DNA from: Halomonas cerina
GTDB taxonomy: Bacteria; Pseudomonadota; Gammaproteobacteria; Pseudomonadales; Halomonadaceae
Reading direction: 5' to 3'
Length of the DNA: 64,000 bases
NCBI RefSeq assembly: GCF_014192215.1
Contig: NZ_JACHXP010000006.1
Span: 168,617-232,616, forward strand
The position numbers were made by a program, and so were the translations under genes. The notes beneath the pieces are model-generated. The model did not search any database. It was given only the letters and a program-made list of their open reading frames with translations, and was not told where the DNA came from. Positions 42,167-51,564 of the stretch are shown piece after piece; position 1 is the first letter of the stretch, and every line of letters starts with the position of its first letter.

Positions 42167-43896
42167 CAGCTTACCGCCTGTTCCACTACCGCCTCGGCCA
42201 GCTGTGTGCGGGTCTCGCCGACCTCGCCTAGGCGGGCCTTGAGCTGGTCGCAGAGGGCCATCAACTCGTCGACTTTATCGACGATGCGGTTCTGCTCTAC
42301 TAAGGGTGGTACAGGTATAGCAAGACGTTCTACATCACCTACCCTCAAGTGCTTCACTGTCGAGCCAATTGCTTTCTCAGACGCACGCTCAAGAAGGTGA
42401 GGCTCGGTTAGCGCCAATAGCAAATATTCTTCATTTATATGCTCAAGCATTGGTCGGATCAGCATTGTCCTCTGACCTAGACACCATTTAGCACCTTCCG
42501 GTATTATCGCCGCTTCTCCCATCGGGGCTTCTCGGGTAAAGATAATGTCCTTTGGTTCTGGAGGGCATCGCCGGGACCAGTATTGGTAGGTCTCTTCGCT
42601 TACATACTTCAGATCATCAAACCTGAAGCTCCTTTCCCTAATATTAGAAGTCCGTATGATAGGGATACCTTCATCAACATAAGGTGCTGTCTTGTTATGG
42701 CAATCCACTAGAATCTTTGACAGCTGTATCAGGTGTGCAGCTGCCCATCCTCTTGGAAGGTCAAAAGGAGGCTTTGGGGTGCGGAGCTTTTTCAGCTTTC
42801 GCAACATTGTTGCGCATTCAGGGTTCTCGTCTTTATGACTGTCTAGCCATATTTGACGCTCGGATGCCAAGCGAGTCAGCAATGACTCAGCAGGCCCGTC
42901 ATCAGGATCCTGAGGCACCAGCCGCCCCATCACCGCCAGCTGCAGGATGGTCTGCTTGAGCTTGTCGATGCTGGCTTCGGTGGTGAAGAGGGTGTCGAAA
43001 TGCTCTGAAATGCGGGCCCAGTTCTCGGCTACTTCCGCGGCGTCGGCGGAGCGGGTCAAGGCGTCGAGGAGGGTATCGACCAGCACCTCATGGGCTTCCA
43101 GTTGGTCGCCGACCTGCTGTTCGAGTCGGTCGCAGAGGGCCATCAGCTCGTCGACTTTCTCGAGGATCCTCTGCTGCTCCTGTATGGGAGGTAGCCCTAC
43201 AGGGATGGTGTTCATCTTCGCCTGATTCATTTTTGGCTGGGCAGTGCCGGTAATGTAAGGCTCAAGAGAAATAGAGTTAATGTAAAGACTGAGGTACCCC
43301 AGAAACCCTTCGCTAACCCCATCGATCACATGTGCATGATTATTAACCCAGTACTTTCCTCGGGCTATGAATGAAATGGGTGTTGAGCGATTTATTAGGT
43401 TCGCCCCATCCTCACCTATCAGTAGCAATGGTTTATCAAAGAGGAAATCATCAATATTGTCGATAACCCCGGAGGCACCATAGTAAACATACTCACCTTG
43501 TCGGCGTGATCTTTCGCTAACTGAAAGCGGAATGCGCTCTGAATCCCGGTTGAAGGTAATCGTTCCAAATCTAGCCCACTCCCATGATTTAGGGAGTGGA
43601 AATTTCTCTTCACCCTTTTCTATTTCTGGAACGCCCTTCGGCCTCTTGATCTGCCCTTCCTTGACCAGCCGGGCCTTTTCCTCGGCGATGCGCTCCAGTA
43701 GCACGCTGGCGGGCTCGTCGTTGGGGTCCTGCTCCACCAGCTTGCCGCGCACGGCGAGCTCCAGGATCAGCTCGCGCAGTTTCTTGATGCCGGTAAGCTC
43801 GATCTTCCCGTTGCGACCGCGTCCGGCGCTGCTCTTGTGGGTGACCGCACCGGTCCAGAGGTCGAGGTGCTCGGTGATCAGCTCCCGCGCGCTCAT
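42166..43896 (-). CDS. hsdS: Type I restriction-modification specificity subunit
   Basis: Specificity subunit of 576 residues with two target recognition domains and two helical spacers. Both halves end with LP-type repeats: IQEQQRILEKVDELMALCDR and VEQNRIVDKVDELMALCDQ. Recognition domains lie at about 90-235 and 400-545. Their DNA is visibly richer in A+T (for example 42290-42860 and 43200-43610) than the spacer DNA, suggesting exchange of recognition domains. ATG 43896 overlaps the hsdM stop by ATGA. Confidence 0.95.
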   Translation of the reverse strand: MSARELITEHLDLWTGAVTHKSSAGRGRNGKIELTGIKKLRELILELAVRGKLVEQDPNDEPASVLLERIAEEKARLVKEGQIKRPKGVPEIEKGEEKFPLPKSWEWARFGTITFNRDSERIPLSVSERSRRQGEYVYYGASGVIDNIDDFLFDKPLLLIGEDGANLINRSTPISFIARGKYWVNNHAHVIDGVSEGFLGYLSLYINSISLEPYITGTAQPKMNQAKMNTIPVGLPPIQEQQRILEKVDELMALCDRLEQQVGDQLEAHEVLVDTLLDALTRSADAAEVAENWARISEHFDTLFTTEASIDKLKQTILQLAVMGRLVPQDPDDGPAESLLTRLASERQIWLDSHKDENPECATMLRKLKKLRTPKPPFDLPRGWAAAHLIQLSKILVDCHNKTAPYVDEGIPIIRTSNIRERSFRFDDLKYVSEETYQYWSRRCPPEPKDIIFTREAPMGEAAIIPEGAKWCLGQRTMLIRPMLEHINEEYLLLALTEPHLLERASEKAIGSTVKHLRVGDVERLAIPVPPLVEQNRIVDKVDELMALCDQLKARLGEVGETRTQLAEAVVEQAVS

Positions 43897-45410
43897 GCCT
43901 GCTCCTCCTCTTGGTGAGGAGCTTCCTGATTGGTCAGGTCCTGAGAAGTGTGACTCAGAGCATCGCCGAGGATCTCCTTGAGCTGGTCGCGCAGCTCCTG
44001 GATCTCGGCCTGCTGCTGGGCGTATTGCGCCAGCAGTTCATCCGGATCGTGGCTGACCTGCTCGCCCTGGTAGGGGTTCTTGATATCCAGGTTGTAGTGG
44101 CGCGCCTGGATCTCCTCGATGGGTACCCGCCAGGCCTGCTGGGTTTCCTGTCGGGTGGCGAAGCCGTCGCTCTCATCACCCCACCAATCGATCTCGGTCT
44201 GGAACTCCTCGACCTTCATGGGGCGGGTCTTGCTGTAGTTCTTCACGCCCTCGGGGTAGGGGTGCTCGTAGTACCACACCGCCTCGGTGGGCCGCCCCTT
44301 GGTGAAGAACAGCAGGTTGGTCTTGATGCCGGTGTAGGGATTGAACACCCCGTTGGGCAGCCGAACGATGGTGTGCAGGTTGCACTCGGTGAGCAGCTTC
44401 TCCTTGAGGCGGGTCTTCATGCCCTCGCCGAACAGGAAGCCGTCCGGCAGCACCACCGCGGCCCGGCCACCGTCCTTCAGCAGATGGATGAACAGCGTCA
44501 TGAACAGGTCGGCAGTCTCGCGGGTGCGGAAGGCCTGGGGGAAGTTGGTCTCGATGCCGTCCTCCTCCATACCGCCAAAGGGCGGGTTGGCGACGATGAC
44601 ATCCACCCGCTCCTTCGGCCCCCAGCTGATCAGCGGGCGCGCCAGGGTGTTGTCATGCTTGACTTGGTCGGGCACCTCGATGCCGTGCAGGATCAGGTTG
44701 GTGGTGGCCAGCAAGTGGGGCAGCGGCTTCTTCTCCACACCGTGGATGGTGCGCTGCAGGGTCTGCTCGTCCTCCGGCGTCGTCACGTAGTGCTTGCGCT
44801 TGTGATCGATGGTGCAGGTGAGGAAGCCGCCGGTGCCGCAGGCCGGGTCCATCACGCTCTCGCTGAGCTTGGGATCGACTCGGTCCACCATGAAGCGGGT
44901 CACCGCCCGCGGGGTGTAGAACTCGCCGGAGTTGCCGGCGCTCTGCAGGTCCTTAAGGATCTGCTCGTACATGTCGCCCAGCTCGTGGCGTTCGCTGGCC
45001 TTGTTGAAGTTCACGCCGTCCTGCAGCTTGTTGATCACCTGGCGCATCAGCTGGCCGGACTTCATGTAGTTGTAGGCGTCCTCGAAGACGTTGCGGATCA
45101 CCACACCGCGATAGTCGTCGCCACGGGCCTGGAGCTGCTGGAGGCCCGGGAAGAGCATGGTGTCGACGAACTCCTTGAGCTCGTCGCCGGTCATGCCCTC
45201 CGGGTCGGCGGCCCAACGCCTCCAGCGCAGCGGCTCGGGAATCGGCGAGCGGTAGTCCTCATTGAACATTTCCCACTCCTGCTCCCGGTCGTCGAAGATC
45301 TTGAGGAACAGCATCCAGACCAGCTGGCCGATGCGCTGGGCATCGCCGTCCACGCCGACGTCCTTGCGCATGATGTCCTGGATGGATTTGATGGTGGTGC
45401 TGATGGCCAT
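43893..45410 (-). CDS. hsdM: Type I restriction-modification DNA methyltransferase subunit
   Basis: N6-adenine methyltransferase of 505 residues. The SAM motif is MDPACGTGGFL and the catalytic motif is NPPFGGMEEDG. An N-terminal HsdM_N helical domain (IQDIMRKDVGVDGDAQRIGQ) precedes them. ATG 45410 is chosen; the longer frame adds 15 residues without homology. With HsdS it modifies the host DNA, and with HsdR it forms the restriction complex. Confidence 0.96.
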   Translation of the reverse strand: MAISTTIKSIQDIMRKDVGVDGDAQRIGQLVWMLFLKIFDDREQEWEMFNEDYRSPIPEPLRWRRWAADPEGMTGDELKEFVDTMLFPGLQQLQARGDDYRGVVIRNVFEDAYNYMKSGQLMRQVINKLQDGVNFNKASERHELGDMYEQILKDLQSAGNSGEFYTPRAVTRFMVDRVDPKLSESVMDPACGTGGFLTCTIDHKRKHYVTTPEDEQTLQRTIHGVEKKPLPHLLATTNLILHGIEVPDQVKHDNTLARPLISWGPKERVDVIVANPPFGGMEEDGIETNFPQAFRTRETADLFMTLFIHLLKDGGRAAVVLPDGFLFGEGMKTRLKEKLLTECNLHTIVRLPNGVFNPYTGIKTNLLFFTKGRPTEAVWYYEHPYPEGVKNYSKTRPMKVEEFQTEIDWWGDESDGFATRQETQQAWRVPIEEIQARHYNLDIKNPYQGEQVSHDPDELLAQYAQQQAEIQELRDQLKEILGDALSHTSQDLTNQEAPHQEEEQA

Positions 45411-45500
45411 GAGTCGAGAGCTTCCTTGGTGTTCGTTGCGATGACGCCGGCTCACCGATAGAGGGTGGCCGGCATCAGGGTGTGCATAGCATAACCGCGA

Positions 45501-47939
45501 TCAGCTGCCGGACTGGTAGAGGGCCTCTTCCAGTTCATGGACCGCGCGGGTATAGCCGGGCTTGCCGCCGAAGGCCTGGACCAGCTCCATGGGGGCGCCG
45601 ATCTCGCTGAAGGGCGCCAGGGTGAGCACCTTGGGGTCCTCAATGGGCGCGATACCGGCATCGGCATACTTGTCGACCAGCGATTCCAGTACCTGGCGGG
45701 CCTGGCCTTCATAGCGGTTGAAGATATCGCGTTTCCTCACCTGCTCGGCACGCTCGCGACGGGTCAGCGGAGGGCGGTCGAAAGCGATGTGGCAGATCAC
45801 GTCGAAGGGGTCGGGCTCGTCACCGAGCTTGTCGCCCAGGTCCCTGGCCAGGTCCTCCCAGAAGACGCCGTTCTCCTCCAGCTCCTCAAGGATCGCCTGC
45901 TTGCGCTCGGCATCTTGCCAGCGGCGCAGGAAGTCATCCAGGGAGGCGAACTGCTCCTTGACCTTCTTGCGGGTGTAGTCGCGCAGGCTCTCGGTGATCA
46001 GCTTGCCGTCCGGGCCCAGGTACTGCACCCGCTCGGCCACCACGCTGACCTCCACATCGTCGACCACATACTTCACCCGCTTGCCGGCGTTCTCGTCTCC
46101 GGCAAGGCCGGCCCCGGTGAAAGGGTCGTCGGTCTGCCAGGTCTCGCCGGGCTCGATCTCGTAGCCGCCTTCCGCCTCGGCGACCCCATCAGCTGGCTCG
46201 CCGGCGTCCGGGTGCATGTCGTCGGCGGTCTCGTCATCCGGCACGATGGAGGCATCGTCGCCCTTGGGTTCATAGACCTTGACCGGCTCGCCGTCGAAGT
46301 CGGGGTCGGCAAACAGCTCGGTGGCCTTCTTGAAGTCGAGGATGGTGAACCAGTGTTTGTGGTAGTCGTCGTTGATGCGGGTGCCGCGGCCGATGATCTG
46401 CTTGAACTCGGTCATCGACTGGATGCGCTGGTCGAGCACGATCAGCTTGCAGGTCTGAGCGTCGACGCCGGTGGTCATCAGCTTGCTGGTGGTGGCGATG
46501 ACTGGGTAGCGCGCCTCGGGGTTGATGAAGTTGTCGAGCTCGGCCTTGCCCTCATTCTCGTCGCCGGTGATGCGCATCACGTACTTGCGATTCTCGGCGA
46601 TCCGCTTGGGGTTCATGTTCACCAGGGCTTGGCGCATGCGCTCGGCGTGGTCGATGTCCTCACAGAAGACGATGGTCTTCTGGTACGGATCGCTGTTCTC
46701 CAGGAACTCGGTGACCCTGCGGGCCACCAGCGCGGTGCGTTTCTCCAGCACCAGCTGCTTGTCGAAGTCCTTCTGGTTATAGATGCGATCCTCAATCAGC
46801 TCGCCGTGCTTGTCGACCTGCCCCTTGCTAGGCCGCCAGCCCTGCAGGTCGCGATCGATATCCACCCGCACCACCTTGTAGGGGGCGAGGAAGCCGTCCT
46901 CGATGCCCTGCTTGAGCGAGTAGGTATAGACCGGCTCGCCGAAGTAGTCGATGTTGGAGACCTCCTTGGTCTCCTTGGGCGTGGCGGTCAGGCCGATGTG
47001 GGTGGCCGAGGAGAAGTATTCCAGGATCGCGCGCCAGGCGGAGTCCACGGCGGCACTGCCGCGATGGCATTCATCGATCACCACCAGGTCGAAGAAGTCC
47101 GGCGAGAACTGCTTGTAGATGTTCTTCTCTTCCTCGCTGCCGGTCACCGCCTGGTAGAGCGACAGGTAGATCTCGTAGGACGGGTCCACCGTGCGGTTGG
47201 TGACCTTGGTCATCGCCTGGCCGAACGGCTTGAAGTCGTTGTTCTTGGTCTGGTCGACCAGGATGTTGCGATCGGCGAGGAAGAGGATCCGCTTCTTCTG
47301 CTTGGCCTTCCACAGCCGCCAGATGATCTGGAAGGCGGTGAAGGTCTTGCCGGTGCCGGTGGCCATGACCAGCAGGATGCGGTCCTGGCCACGGGCCACC
47401 GCTTCCACGGTGCGGTTGATGGCCACCGTCTGATAGTAGCGCGGGGTGCGCCCTCTGCCGTCGTCATAGAAGGGCTGCTCCACCACCGGGCGGGCGGTCG
47501 GGCCGATGCCCTTGTGCTGGCAGTAGCGGTCCCACAGCGCTTCCGGGGACGGGAAGTCGTCCAGGCTGAGCACGGTCTCGGTCTGACGGCCGAGCCCGGT
47601 GCGGTCGTGGAACAGGAAGCCGTCGCCGTTGCTGGAAAACACGAAGGGCACGTCCAGGGCATCACTGTAGGCCAGCGCCTGCTGCATGCCATCGCCGAGG
47701 CCGTGCTTGTTGTCCTTGGCCTCGATCACTGCAATAGGCTGGTTCTTCTGGAAGCTGAGCACGTAGTCGGCGCGACGTCGCTTACCGCGGGTGTGCATCC
47801 GGCCACGCACGATGATGCGGCCATTGGTGAATGACACCTCCTCGCGCACCTGGGTCTGGATATCCCAGCCGACGCGCTCCAGCGCCGGCGTGATGAGCTT
47901 CGTGCAGATATCCCGTTCGCTGAGGGCCTTCTTGTCCAT
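45501..47939 (-). CDS. hsdR: Type I restriction enzyme endonuclease/translocase subunit
   Basis: Protein of 812 residues. The N-terminal nuclease domain has [21 protein letters not shown] (PD-(D/E)XK). The SF2 translocase follows with Walker [16 protein letters not shown] in [20 protein letters not shown], and motif [13 protein letters not shown]. The C-terminal helical domain binds HsdM. First gene of hsdR-hsdM-hsdS-abi; a 90-bp gap separates it from hsdM. All catalytic motifs are intact. Confidence 0.96.
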   Translation of the reverse strand: MDKKALSERDICTKLITPALERVGWDIQTQVREEVSFTNGRIIVRGRMHTRGKRRRADYVLSFQKNQPIAVIEAKDNKHGLGDGMQQALAYSDALDVPFVFSSNGDGFLFHDRTGLGRQTETVLSLDDFPSPEALWDRYCQHKGIGPTARPVVEQPFYDDGRGRTPRYYQTVAINRTVEAVARGQDRILLVMATGTGKTFTAFQIIWRLWKAKQKKRILFLADRNILVDQTKNNDFKPFGQAMTKVTNRTVDPSYEIYLSLYQAVTGSEEEKNIYKQFSPDFFDLVVIDECHRGSAAVDSAWRAILEYFSSATHIGLTATPKETKEVSNIDYFGEPVYTYSLKQGIEDGFLAPYKVVRVDIDRDLQGWRPSKGQVDKHGELIEDRIYNQKDFDKQLVLEKRTALVARRVTEFLENSDPYQKTIVFCEDIDHAERMRQALVNMNPKRIAENRKYVMRITGDENEGKAELDNFINPEARYPVIATTSKLMTTGVDAQTCKLIVLDQRIQSMTEFKQIIGRGTRINDDYHKHWFTILDFKKATELFADPDFDGEPVKVYEPKGDDASIVPDDETADDMHPDAGEPADGVAEAEGGYEIEPGETWQTDDPFTGAGLAGDENAGKRVKYVVDDVEVSVVAERVQYLGPDGKLITESLRDYTRKKVKEQFASLDDFLRRWQDAERKQAILEELEENGVFWEDLARDLGDKLGDEPDPFDVICHIAFDRPPLTRRERAEQVRKRDIFNRYEGQARQVLESLVDKYADAGIAPIEDPKVLTLAPFSEIGAPMELVQAFGGKPGYTRAVHELEEALYQSGS

Positions 47940-48092
47940 GGCAGCATCCTGCTCGTCGATGGCGGGAAGGGAATGAGTTACCTAAGCTTACGCTACGAGC
48001 AAACCTTAAGCATCCTGTGGCAGATCATGGACCGGACTGCGGCTGGTCAGGTCTGTTCTGATCGAAGGCGCAGCGGCAGGGAGGGTATGGCA

Positions 48093-49169
48093 ATGTCGGT
48101 TCCCCAGCAGCGGTTGATTGTCCTGTTCGATGGTACCTGGAACGATCCCCAGGACCGCACGAATGTCTATCGGCTGGCGCGGGATATCGTCGATCACGAC
48201 GATAACGGCATCCGGCAACGGTTCTTCTACGACACGGGGGTGGGCACTCAGAGGTTGGGGTGGCTACTCGGCGGTGCCTTCGGTGTCGGCTTGAGCGACA
48301 ACCTGCTCGAGGGCTACGACTGGCTGGTGCGTCATTATCTGGAAGGCTCCGAGATCTACGTGTTCGGCTTCAGTCGGGGTGCCTACACGGCCCGCAGCCT
48401 GGTGGGCCTGGTTCGCAAGTGCGGGCTGTTGCGGCTCTCCACCCCCTGTCTGCTGGAGGCCGCCGAGACGCTCTACCGAAACAAGAAGCTCGCACCGGAT
48501 GACGAGCGGTGCTGCAAGTTTCGTGAGCAGTACAGCCGCGAGGTCACGATCCACATGATCGGCGTGTGGGATACCGTAGGAGCGCTGGGTATCCCCGGCA
48601 CCTTGATCTCCGAGCGCGGCCACTACTCGTGGCACGACACGAGCCTCTCGTCGGTCGTGCGGCGTGCCTATCACGCGGTGGCGCTGGATGAGCATCGCGC
48701 GGCCTATGACGTCTCGCTGTGGTGCCATCAGGGCGGACACAAGAAGCCGAGCCAGGAGGAGGTGGAGCAGCGCTGGTTCATCGGGGCGCATGCCAATGTC
48801 GGAGGTGGCTACCAGATGGAGGATGGGGGGTATGATCCCCTGGCCGCGCTGTCCTATGCCTGGATGCACGGGAAGGCCAGCGAGGCGGGCTTGAAGCTGC
48901 TGGTGCCGGCCCCGGTGGCCGATGCTTACCAGGCTGCGCCAAGGGATTCGTACCAGGACTTCATGAGGGGCCTGTATCGCCGCTATCGGTCGCTGACCCA
49001 GCAGGGGGATGGCAAGCACTATCGCGGCTATAATTGCGACGCGGCCGGCAATGCAGCAGTCGGTATCACGGTCGACCCCTCCGCCTGGCAGCGCTGGCAG
49101 GCGTTTGCCGACTATCGTCCCAGGACATTGGTGGCGGCGGGCTGCGCGCCTCCGGGCGCGGCCCCTTAG
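48093..49169 (+). CDS. DUF2235 alpha/beta hydrolase (Tle1-like phospholipase fold)
   Basis: Protein of 358 residues. RLIVLFDGTWNDPQDRTNVY opens the domain. The nucleophile is in VFGFSRGAYTARSL (GxSxG), with GVWDTVGALG and GAHANVGGGY as the further conserved blocks. T6SS Tle1 effectors carry this domain, but no T6SS gene is in the window, so effector status is unsupported. It is divergent from hsdR, 154 bp away. ATG 48093 with GGGAGGG at about 8 bases is preferred over the ATG two codons earlier. Confidence 0.88.
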   Translation: MSVPQQRLIVLFDGTWNDPQDRTNVYRLARDIVDHDDNGIRQRFFYDTGVGTQRLGWLLGGAFGVGLSDNLLEGYDWLVRHYLEGSEIYVFGFSRGAYTARSLVGLVRKCGLLRLSTPCLLEAAETLYRNKKLAPDDERCCKFREQYSREVTIHMIGVWDTVGALGIPGTLISERGHYSWHDTSLSSVVRRAYHAVALDEHRAAYDVSLWCHQGGHKKPSQEEVEQRWFIGAHANVGGGYQMEDGGYDPLAALSYAWMHGKASEAGLKLLVPAPVADAYQAAPRDSYQDFMRGLYRRYRSLTQQGDGKHYRGYNCDAAGNAAVGITVDPSAWQRWQAFADYRPRTLVAAGCAPPGAAP

Positions 49170-49173
49170 CTCT

Positions 49174-49232
49174 CAGGATGACCCGGCCCGGTGATCAGCC
49201 CCGTACCTACAGGGCGATCGTGCGTTCCGGTG
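49174..49232 (-). pseudogene. ackA: Decayed copy of the 3' end of ackA
   Basis: About 60 bp here match the last codons of ackA (50337-50396) on the same strand: shared blocks cggtgatcagcccc, gggcgatc and tgcgttcc, about 80 percent by eye. In translation the block ERTIA corresponds to ERMIA, after which stops and a frameshift appear. The two copies flank the beta-propeller gene as direct repeats. Confidence 0.65.
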
Positions 49233-49321
49233 AGCGTACCCTACGGCTGGGCGCGATGATGCCTCTCGATGGCGTCTCGCGAGAGCAGGCCCGGCGGGTG
49301 CGCATCGCCAAGCCCAAGGTG

Positions 49322-50299
49322 ATGATGACAATGAAACACTACGTTCTTCCCTGGATGGCGGCCTGCCTGCTCGGCGGGATCGGGACGCTGGCCGCGTCGC
49401 CGGCGACCAAGGCGATCTTCCCCGAACCCGTCTATGTGGCGGTACAGGACAGCGGGCTGATCAAGCGGCTACCCGGGGGCGAGGCCTGGCCGGGCGTGCC
49501 GGGGGCCCACTATAACGACCTGAGCCCGGACGGCACGCGGCTGCTGGTCTCGGGCTTCAAGACCGGCGATGTGTACGTGATGGACGCCCAGACGGGCGAG
49601 GTGACCGCGACCCTGTCGATCGGCGAGGTGGCCCAGGGCGTGAAGATCGCCCCGGACGGGCACCTGGGCCTGGCCGTGGCCCCGGGGCAGGGGATCGTGG
49701 CGGTGATCGATCTCGAGGTCGGCGAGCTGGTCAAGAAGCTCCCCGCCGGCAAGGAGCCCCATAACGCCGTGTTCACCGCCGACGGCAGCCGGGCCTACGT
49801 GACCCTGCAGGGCGGCGGCGCCATCGCCGTGATCGACATGGCCACCCTGGCGAAGGTCGATGAGATCCCCACGCCGGGGATGGCGACGCCACATAACCTC
49901 GATCTTTCCGAGGACGGCCGGCGGCTGTGGATCCGCGACTTCGTGGGCCAGGCCGGGGTGCTCGACCTCGAGAGCCGCACCCTGGTTGAGACCTTCGCGG
50001 TCGGCAACGGCCACGGCGGCATCGACGTGGTGCCGGGCGGGCGCTATGTGGCCACCGGCGCCATCGCGGACTCCGTGGTCACCATCATCGACGCCCAGAC
50101 CATGGAGATCGTCGCCGAGGTGGAGGTCGGCAGCGGGCCCCACGGGGTACGTGCCAGCCGGGACGGCCGCTACCTCTACGCCTCGATCACCGCCGACGAT
50201 ACCCTTGCGGTGATCGATACCCAGACGCTCACGGTGGTACAGCAGGTGCCGGTCGACGGAGCCTTCCCGTTCTGGGTCGCGGTGCCCGGCAATCCCTGA
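49322..50299 (+). CDS. Periplasmic YVTN-type beta-propeller protein
   Basis: Protein of about 325 residues with signal peptide (KHYVLPWMAACLLGGIGTLA). Repeated blades of about 42 residues share the pattern D-x-VYVMDAQTGEV, IVAVIDLEVGELV, AIAVIDMATLAKV, VVTIIDAQTMEIV and TLAVIDTQTLTVV. Such proteins bind metals, quinones or partner proteins in the periplasm; this one's role is unknown. Three in-frame ATGs (49322, 49325, 49331) are possible starts. It is flanked by ackA 3'-end copies. Confidence 0.82.
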   Translation: MMTMKHYVLPWMAACLLGGIGTLAASPATKAIFPEPVYVAVQDSGLIKRLPGGEAWPGVPGAHYNDLSPDGTRLLVSGFKTGDVYVMDAQTGEVTATLSIGEVAQGVKIAPDGHLGLAVAPGQGIVAVIDLEVGELVKKLPAGKEPHNAVFTADGSRAYVTLQGGGAIAVIDMATLAKVDEIPTPGMATPHNLDLSEDGRRLWIRDFVGQAGVLDLESRTLVETFAVGNGHGGIDVVPGGRYVATGAIADSVVTIIDAQTMEIVAEVEVGSGPHGVRASRDGRYLYASITADDTLAVIDTQTLTVVQQVPVDGAFPFWVAVPGNP

Positions 50300-50336
50300 G
50301 CCGTCGCAGGCCGGCGTCGCTGCCGGGCCGGCCAGG

Positions 50337-51563
50337 TCAGAATGATCCGGCCGGCTCGGTGATCAGCCCCGCACAGTACTGGGCGATCATGCGTTCCTCG
50401 TCGGTGGGAATCACCCAGGCGCCCACGCGGCTGTCGTCGCGGCTGATACGGGTGGCGTGATGTTGGTTGGCGGCGTCGTCGAGCGTGAGGCCCAGCCAGG
50501 CACAGCCCCGGCACACGGCGTCGCGGACCGGGGCGGCGTGTTCGCCGATGCCGGCGGTGAACACCAGGTGGTCGAGCCCGCCCAGGGCGGCGGCCAGGCT
50601 GCCGATCTCGCGCACGATGCGGTAGACAAACAACTCAACAGCCTCGCGAGCCTCGGGGGCGGAGCTGGTCAGCAGCTCGTGCATGTCGCCGCTGAGGCCG
50701 GACACGCCCAGCAGGCCGGAGCGCTTGTAGAGCATCTCCTCGACATCGGCGGGGGCCATGCCTTCCTGGCGGATCAGGTGCAGCACCAGGCCGGGGTCGA
50801 GGCTGCCGCTGCGTGTCCCCATGGGCAGGCCCTCGATGGCGGTGAAGCCCATGGTGGAGGCCACACTCTGGCCATCGTGCATGGCGCACAGGCTGGCGCC
50901 GTTGCCGAGGTGGGCGGCCACCACCCGGCCGGTCCGGGGCTGGCCCAGCACCCGGGGCAGCTCGCGGCTGAGGTAGTCGTAGGAGAGTCCATGAAAGCCA
51001 TAGCGGATCAGGCCGCGCCGGGTGAGCTCGCGAGGCAGCGCGAAGTGGCGAGCCACGTCGGCCTGGCGAGCATGGAAGGCGGTGTCGAAGCAGGCGACCT
51101 GGGGCAACCCGGGGTGGCGCTCGGCCAGCCGGCGGATGGGGGCCAGCCCGAAGGGCTGGTGCAGGGGCGCCAGGGCGTTCAGGCCTTCCAGCTCGCCGAG
51201 GATCGCCTCGTCGACCACCACGGGGTCGCGATAGTGGCGCCCGCCATGCACCACCCGATGGCCGACCGCGGCCAGTTCGTCGAGATCGGGCGTGCGCTCG
51301 ATCCAGTCGAGCAACCGCTCCAGTGCCGCCTGCCGGTCCAGCCGCTCGGGCAGCGTCGCAAGCTCGGGGACCTCGATAGGGCGGTCGTCGGCGTCGTGCA
51401 GCGCGAAGCGTGCGGCGCCACGGCTGTCGCCAAGGCCGGAGAACTGGCCGCGATAACGTCGCCCCAGGGCGTCCGAGGCAGGGCGGTGGTGCGCCGGGGA
51501 GCGGGTGTAGAGCGCGAACTTGAGGCTCGACGAGCCGCTGTTGAGGACTAGGATATCGCCCAT
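50337..51563 (-). CDS. ackA: Acetate kinase
   Basis: Phosphotransferase of 408 residues that interconverts acetyl phosphate and ATP. ILVLNSGSSSLKFALY is the N-terminal signature, VGHRVVHGG the second, RRYGFHGLSYDYL-type RYGFHGLS and GNGASLCA follow, and FTAGIGEHA closes the ATP site. ATG 51563 lies one base after the maoC-pta stop, so the two are an operon. A relic of its 3' end lies at 49174. Confidence 0.95.
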   Translation of the reverse strand: MGDILVLNSGSSSLKFALYTRSPAHHRPASDALGRRYRGQFSGLGDSRGAARFALHDADDRPIEVPELATLPERLDRQAALERLLDWIERTPDLDELAAVGHRVVHGGRHYRDPVVVDEAILGELEGLNALAPLHQPFGLAPIRRLAERHPGLPQVACFDTAFHARQADVARHFALPRELTRRGLIRYGFHGLSYDYLSRELPRVLGQPRTGRVVAAHLGNGASLCAMHDGQSVASTMGFTAIEGLPMGTRSGSLDPGLVLHLIRQEGMAPADVEEMLYKRSGLLGVSGLSGDMHELLTSSAPEAREAVELFVYRIVREIGSLAAALGGLDHLVFTAGIGEHAAPVRDAVCRGCAWLGLTLDDAANQHHATRISRDDSRVGAWVIPTDEERMIAQYCAGLITEPAGSF

Positions 51564-51564
51564 G

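Noticed and set aside
43911..45461. 516-codon plus-strand frame opposite hsdM
   Set aside because: Shadow of hsdM; low-complexity Leu/Val/His-rich translation without motifs or ribosome binding site.
45537..47834. 765-codon open frame on the plus strand opposite hsdR
   Set aside because: It is the antisense shadow of a gene with all type I restriction motifs. Long antisense frames are common at this GC content, and its translation has no recognisable domain.
48093..49169. Calling the DUF2235 protein a type VI secretion effector
   Set aside because: No VgrG, PAAR, Hcp, adaptor or immunity gene is within the window; only the catalytic domain supports the idea.
50309..50333. GC-rich inverted repeat between the propeller gene and ackA as a terminator
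   Set aside because: The arms ggccggc/gccggcc are separated by 11 nt and have no T-run. Such pairs are frequent by chance at this GC content.
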